A stretch of DNA of 14,583 nucleotides, taken from assembly GCA_964654135.1 (NCBI GenBank), contig CAZZHV010000031.1, forward strand, positions 1 through 14,583, written 5' to 3'. The notes beneath the pieces were generated by a model that did not search any database, was not told the origin of the DNA, and saw nothing but the letters and a program-made list of their open reading frames with translations. Source of the stretch: CAMLQK01 sp964654135. Lineage in GTDB: Bacteria; Patescibacteriota; Saccharimonadia; Saccharimonadales; UBA4665. Positions 11,290 through 14,583 of the stretch are shown here, piece after piece. Both the position numbers and the translations under genes were made by a program. Every line of letters starts with the position of its first letter. Position 1 is the first letter of the stretch.

Positions 11290-13925
11290 TCGAGTGTTTT
11301 CAAAGCCCAGCGCATACGATCAAGATGTGATGCCAACCGGCGTACATTTGCATTGAGCGTAGCCAACATAGCATCATCAACTATATCACCATACCGAGAG
11401 CGGTCCTTAAGCGGTAGCTCCTGGATAGATCCGATAAGCTGCTGCGTTAATTTTAGCGTCTGCTGATTAAACTCAACAGTATCTAGCTGGGGCTGCGCCG
11501 CGCGCACGACGTCGAACATAGAGACAAAGGTCGATCGTAGTGGATCTTCCGGCTTAGGAGAAATAGCCAACACATGGCTATAAAAATCTTCACGACGTGC
11601 AAAACGCGGGTCATCAACTATACCTAGCCTCGCCCGAACTGACGCCTCAAAAGACTCACGAATATTTTCGATGGCTGCAGGCGCATTTTCCAAAATAGTG
11701 CGTGCGGCCTCACTGGCACTCGGTGGTGCCACAGTTTCCACGGTACGTTCATAACTCATGGAGTGGTATCTAGGCACTTCGACTGTATAACGCTGTACTT
11801 TGTCGGTCGTATTTGTCTTATGCTCACGAATACGCTCGAGGGAATTTTCCAAATCTGGTGTGGCATCAAGTATGTATCGGCGCCCGTCATGAATGAACAA
11901 TGTTTGCCTATGCTGTAGCGCTGCAATATCAGATGAAGCACGAGGTCCAAGTATATAGCCGCCAACACCACGCGTACAGTTTCCAAAAGCAGCATTTAGA
12001 CCCTGGCGCAACAGCTCGTCGGCGCCCACGCATTGCACACTAGGTTGGCCGCCGATAGAGGCAACTGATTTATCTGTTTGTGGATCAATAGTATATGTCA
12101 TGCCCTGGCTGAGGATAGCAGTTAGGCCTTCCACTGTCATGTCATGGCTGCTTCTAATTTGGTAAGCCAAATCGTTAAAGCCTTGTTTGGCATAAACAGC
12201 CGCGACGTCATCAAGAACTTCATTAGGAATGGCAACAGCACAAGCTTCGTAGGGATCATCTGTTTCATTTTTGATGAAATTACATATTGTTCGTCCAGCC
12301 TCTTGGCGCACATCGCTGGTCGTAAAGCCAGGAACGTACAGTGTGTTTCCCGGCTGCACTGATAAAACTGCGATCGTCAGATCAGGCTGTTCGTCAGAGG
12401 GTGTAAAACCACCTGGCAGAGGAACCTCCATGATAAGTCGTGGCGTGTCATCCTGACGATTATCGTGCAGTACTTCACCGGCAGATGTACGTAACTGGTT
12501 GGCAAGCGTCTGCATCTTAACTGGTGCTTGGCTTTCTCTGTCTCTAGGCGTATAACCGCCAAGGTAGCCTGCTGGCTCTGGAAGTAGAGGCCGACGAATC
12601 CAAGATTGTCGTTTAAGCCTACTTGGCGCAGACCACCCCTCCTCGAACAAGTCGTGCAATTGTTGGTTTGCATGTGCCATAACGGTTTCTTCGAGTGCTT
12701 GGAGGTACGGGGTACGATGCTCAAATTGCGCCGTACCAACCATTCTATGCAATAAACTGCCAGATACGATATCCTCTGGCACATCACTGGTGTCGCTAAA
12801 TCGTTTTACGATGGCATCTAAGTATCTATCAAGGTATATGGTTAGGCCACAAACTGACCGCTCCCTAAAACTTATAACAACATCGTCGGCCGTTGCATGT
12901 CGACCATGTTCCTCGGACCACTGCTTGGCGATATCGTGCTGTACCGCTCTTAATAAACGATCGTACGGATCTTCATCTGGATCACTCTGTTCCAAGCGTA
13001 CCTGTGGCTCAATTTCATGATCCAGCGCAGCAATAGCCCTAACATAGTGGCGATGAGCATTATATGTAGCACCGCTAGTCGGCCGATATAATTCTTCGGC
13101 AGTTGTGCCGTACTGACGCGTTAGTGCAAGTGTGATTTCCGCAGTACGGCGCGCCTGTTGATTCTGGTCAAGCGGCAATTCCTCCACGCAACGCTGAGTA
13201 CTTGGTGCCGCAAAACTTTCCATGTAAGCATAGAGTGGCGTTTCGCGCATAGCTTCGGCTACAATATCTCGGATTTCATCCTTATTGCCCCGCAAAAACC
13301 GAGCTGTCTCGGTACTGTGCGTAGCGACTGCAGCTTCCAGCTCCTCATTAAATACATGCTGAGCAAGCTCCACTTCCTTCGTTGTCCGCGGCACATATAA
13401 GCCAGCCGGCAATGGTTCGTTAGGCTGGCCGAAAAAGCGCCAACGTAAAATATCAGCCTCTTGGTTAATAGCATTTACGGCTTTCGGATCATCGGCGTAT
13501 AGTTCTCGTAGCGTATCTTGAGCTGGTTGCAAATCTGCTTCAAATGCATCACGATTGGCAGGCGTAATAGCACGACATATATAATCTTGCAGCTTCTCGC
13601 TTGTTTGACGCTCTGGAAGAGGGTCAACTATCAATGTTTCTTCTTGTACTTGCTCGATATCTTCATCAAAAGTATCAAAGCCCTTATACAAATTATTAAA
13701 ACTCCGCTGGCGTCGAAAAGTAGAAAGCCTGCCAAAGCCGCTGCGATACAGTGGTGTGGTTAGTGCCATTGTAGAAAGAAGCGTGCTCAGTTCAAGTCGA
13801 CGGCTTAAGTCGCTATCCGGAAGCTCATAAGATGAGTCTTCGGGATATTCAAATGCATCCGCTCTATCCTTATATAGGAATTCAAGACTATCTTCATTTG
13901 GTTCACTATCAAAACGCTCAGACAT
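11283..13925 (-). CDS. Large protein (880 aa) with transglutaminase-like Cys/His/Asp domain
   Basis: No close family is recognised, but residues about 570-700 look like a transglutaminase-like (papain-fold) domain. PSVQCVGADELLRQGL carries Cys632, then a CTRGVGGYILG segment like the usual arg-x-x-x-GY strand. LQHRQTLFIHDGRRYILDATPD carries His672 and Asp687, and the 15-residue His to Asp spacing with DATP is as in the family. Members act as thiol proteases, peptidases or cross-linking enzymes, or have lost activity; which applies is unknown. The first about 110 residues are acidic and probably disordered. The rest (about 120-480 and 720-880) is alpha-helical. No signal peptide or membrane helix is seen, so it is probably cytoplasmic unless exported without a signal. 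The ATG at 13925 is preferred because the upstream ATG at 13949 lies directly behind the -10 box. It follows sbcB by 50 bp and has its own promoter. Confidence 0.8.
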   Translation of the reverse strand: MSERFDSEPNEDSLEFLYKDRADAFEYPEDSSYELPDSDLSRRLELSTLLSTMALTTPLYRSGFGRLSTFRRQRSFNNLYKGFDTFDEDIEQVQEETLIVDPLPERQTSEKLQDYICRAITPANRDAFEADLQPAQDTLRELYADDPKAVNAINQEADILRWRFFGQPNEPLPAGLYVPRTTKEVELAQHVFNEELEAAVATHSTETARFLRGNKDEIRDIVAEAMRETPLYAYMESFAAPSTQRCVEELPLDQNQQARRTAEITLALTRQYGTTAEELYRPTSGATYNAHRHYVRAIAALDHEIEPQVRLEQSDPDEDPYDRLLRAVQHDIAKQWSEEHGRHATADDVVISFRERSVCGLTIYLDRYLDAIVKRFSDTSDVPEDIVSGSLLHRMVGTAQFEHRTPYLQALEETVMAHANQQLHDLFEEGWSAPSRLKRQSWIRRPLLPEPAGYLGGYTPRDRESQAPVKMQTLANQLRTSAGEVLHDNRQDDTPRLIMEVPLPGGFTPSDEQPDLTIAVLSVQPGNTLYVPGFTTSDVRQEAGRTICNFIKNETDDPYEACAVAIPNEVLDDVAAVYAKQGFNDLAYQIRSSHDMTVEGLTAILSQGMTYTIDPQTDKSVASIGGQPSVQCVGADELLRQGLNAAFGNCTRGVGGYILGPRASSDIAALQHRQTLFIHDGRRYILDATPDLENSLERIREHKTNTTDKVQRYTVEVPRYHSMSYERTVETVAPPSASEAARTILENAPAAIENIRESFEASVRARLGIVDDPRFARREDFYSHVLAISPKPEDPLRSTFVSMFDVVRAAQPQLDTVEFNQQTLKLTQQLIGSIQELPLKDRSRYGDIVDDAMLATLNANVRRLASHLDRMRWALKTLDQ

Positions 13926-13928
13926 ACA

Positions 13929-13958
13929 GACTCTCTTATATAGAGTCATATTATAACA
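13929..13958 (-). promoter_or_regulatory. Extended -10 promoter with dyad over the start site
   Basis: On the minus strand TGT-TATAAT (13958-13950) is a perfect extended -10; the -35 is weak. The dyad GACTCT (13929-13934) / AGAGTC (13942-13947) directly follows and spans the predicted start near 13943. It also borders the AAGAGAG that may serve as ribosome site for the ATG at 13925. Confidence 0.65.
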
Positions 13959-13975
13959 TAAAAATATAGAACTAT

Positions 13976-14583
13976 CTAGACTTCGAACTCAGGCATAACG
14001 CTCTCAGCATACAGCTTGAGTTCTTCGAGAAGATATTCCTGGTGTCCGGTCAGGTCGCCCTTAGCGGCGATTTCCTGTAAGCGGCCCAGAAATTTTGCCA
14101 TCCGGCTGTGCTGGCCGCCACCCAGCAGCTGCTCTTTACAGAATGTGTCCCATTGCTCTCGTTCTTCGCCACTGAGTGACTTTGGATAGTTCCGCGCTTT
14201 GTAGAGTGGCAAAAGTGCATCGAGGCGCTTGTCTTCGAAGTGCACGTTAAGGTCCCCTAGTTCTTCAGGTTTTGCGGCACGTACAACACGCATACTTTGT
14301 TTATCCTGATTGCCAAAGAAGCCATCATATAACTGGTTATCAACGTGATGGTTATCGGCCAAAAAGCTCGTTTGCATTGCTTCATCGAGAATTTCTACAG
14401 CTTTACAAAGTTTAGCTTCAAGGTCAGGCATGTCAGCCAGCATTTTGGCGTGTTTCTTTACCGCTTCCATATGTATCTTCAAGCGTTCCTGACTCTTTTC
14501 GTCAAGCACCCCAAGAGGTGCTATTGCAGGACACTTATTGTAGGCTAAGTTTTTGACCGGCAGACGCTCTTCTGGGTTATCTT
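13976..14583 (-). CDS. sbcB: Exodeoxyribonuclease I, C-terminal part (partial)
   Basis: The 5' end lies beyond the window; about 201 residues of the C-terminus are visible in a continuous frame from base 14581. The conserved ExoI segment ERLPVKNLAYNKCPAIAP sits at the left edge. It is followed by the helical C-terminal domain with FEDKRLDALLPLYKARNYPKSL and a final QEYLLEELKLYAESV. This is the single-strand 3'-5' exonuclease that takes part in mismatch repair and recombination; the catalytic exonuclease domain itself is outside the window. The in-frame GTG at 14509 is internal, not a start. The gene ends with TAG 50 bp before the next gene, which has its own promoter, so the two may be only loosely linked. 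Confidence 0.95.
   Translation of the reverse strand, partial: DNPEERLPVKNLAYNKCPAIAPLGVLDEKSQERLKIHMEAVKKHAKMLADMPDLEAKLCKAVEILDEAMQTSFLADNHHVDNQLYDGFFGNQDKQSMRVVRAAKPEELGDLNVHFEDKRLDALLPLYKARNYPKSLSGEEREQWDTFCKEQLLGGGQHSRMAKFLGRLQEIAAKGDLTGHQEYLLEELKLYAESVMPEFEV

Noticed and set aside
13926..13949. ATG at 13949 as start of the large gene
   Set aside because: It directly abuts the TATAAT of a perfect extended -10, so it would be upstream of the transcription start.
1..14583. UGA recoded to glycine, as in some CPR lineages
   Set aside because: Genes end normally at TGA (gene A, the 65-aa gene) and no conserved glycine position was seen encoded by TGA.

Overview
The window looks like chromosomal DNA of a small-genome bacterium, most likely of the Candidate Phyla Radiation (Patescibacteria). 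Candidatus Saccharibacteria is my best guess, but this is inference: there is no rRNA or marker set to settle it. Supporting signs are compact gene packing, many one-gene transcription units, several starts lying directly behind a -10 box with no Shine-Dalgarno sequence, several large proteins I cannot place in a named family, and a mix of ordinary housekeeping genes (ABC exporter, L25/Ctc, DedA, UvrA, exonuclease I). UGA is used as a normal stop, so the UGA-glycine code of Gracilibacteria/Absconditabacteria does not apply.

Layout. 1-473 (+) is the 3' end of an ABC exporter, followed by a long nested hairpin. 613-3474 (-) holds two genes of unknown function, called A (613-2022) and B (2302-3474). 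Gene A is strikingly GC-rich, with 29 of 33 codons in a sampled stretch ending in G or C; gene B is intermediate. Their flanks are full of palindromes: a 10+1+10 perfect dyad at the B promoter, two related inverted repeats around the A promoter, and long hairpins after both genes. Next come rplY (L25/Ctc, -) and a divergent DedA-family membrane protein (+) with a clean terminator. A 104-residue unknown gene (+) then converges by 4 bp on two tandem paralogues (-). Each paralogue joins an Rcl/DNPH1-like nucleotide-binding domain to a C-terminal ribbon-helix-helix-like segment. A class I methyltransferase (+) converges on uvrA (-) over a shared bidirectional terminator. A PGPGW-type membrane protein (+) diverges from uvrA. 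A 65-residue membrane protein (+) overlaps by 7 bp the end of a large protein of 880 residues (-) that carries a transglutaminase-like Cys/His/Asp triad. The window closes with the C-terminal part of exonuclease I (sbcB, -).

How it works together. UvrA (excision repair) and exonuclease I (3'-5' ssDNA degradation) are DNA-maintenance functions, but they sit in separate units. The rest is not an obvious pathway. The accessory material worth attention is the A/B pair with its shared control elements, the two Rcl/RHH fusions in which the catalytic Glu position is Gln, and the transglutaminase-like giant. Promoters with an extended -10 (TGn + TATAAT or TATCAT) and little or no -35 recur at five genes. 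No tRNA, rRNA, CRISPR array, insertion sequence or recognisable integrase was seen. All matches were read by eye; no search was run.
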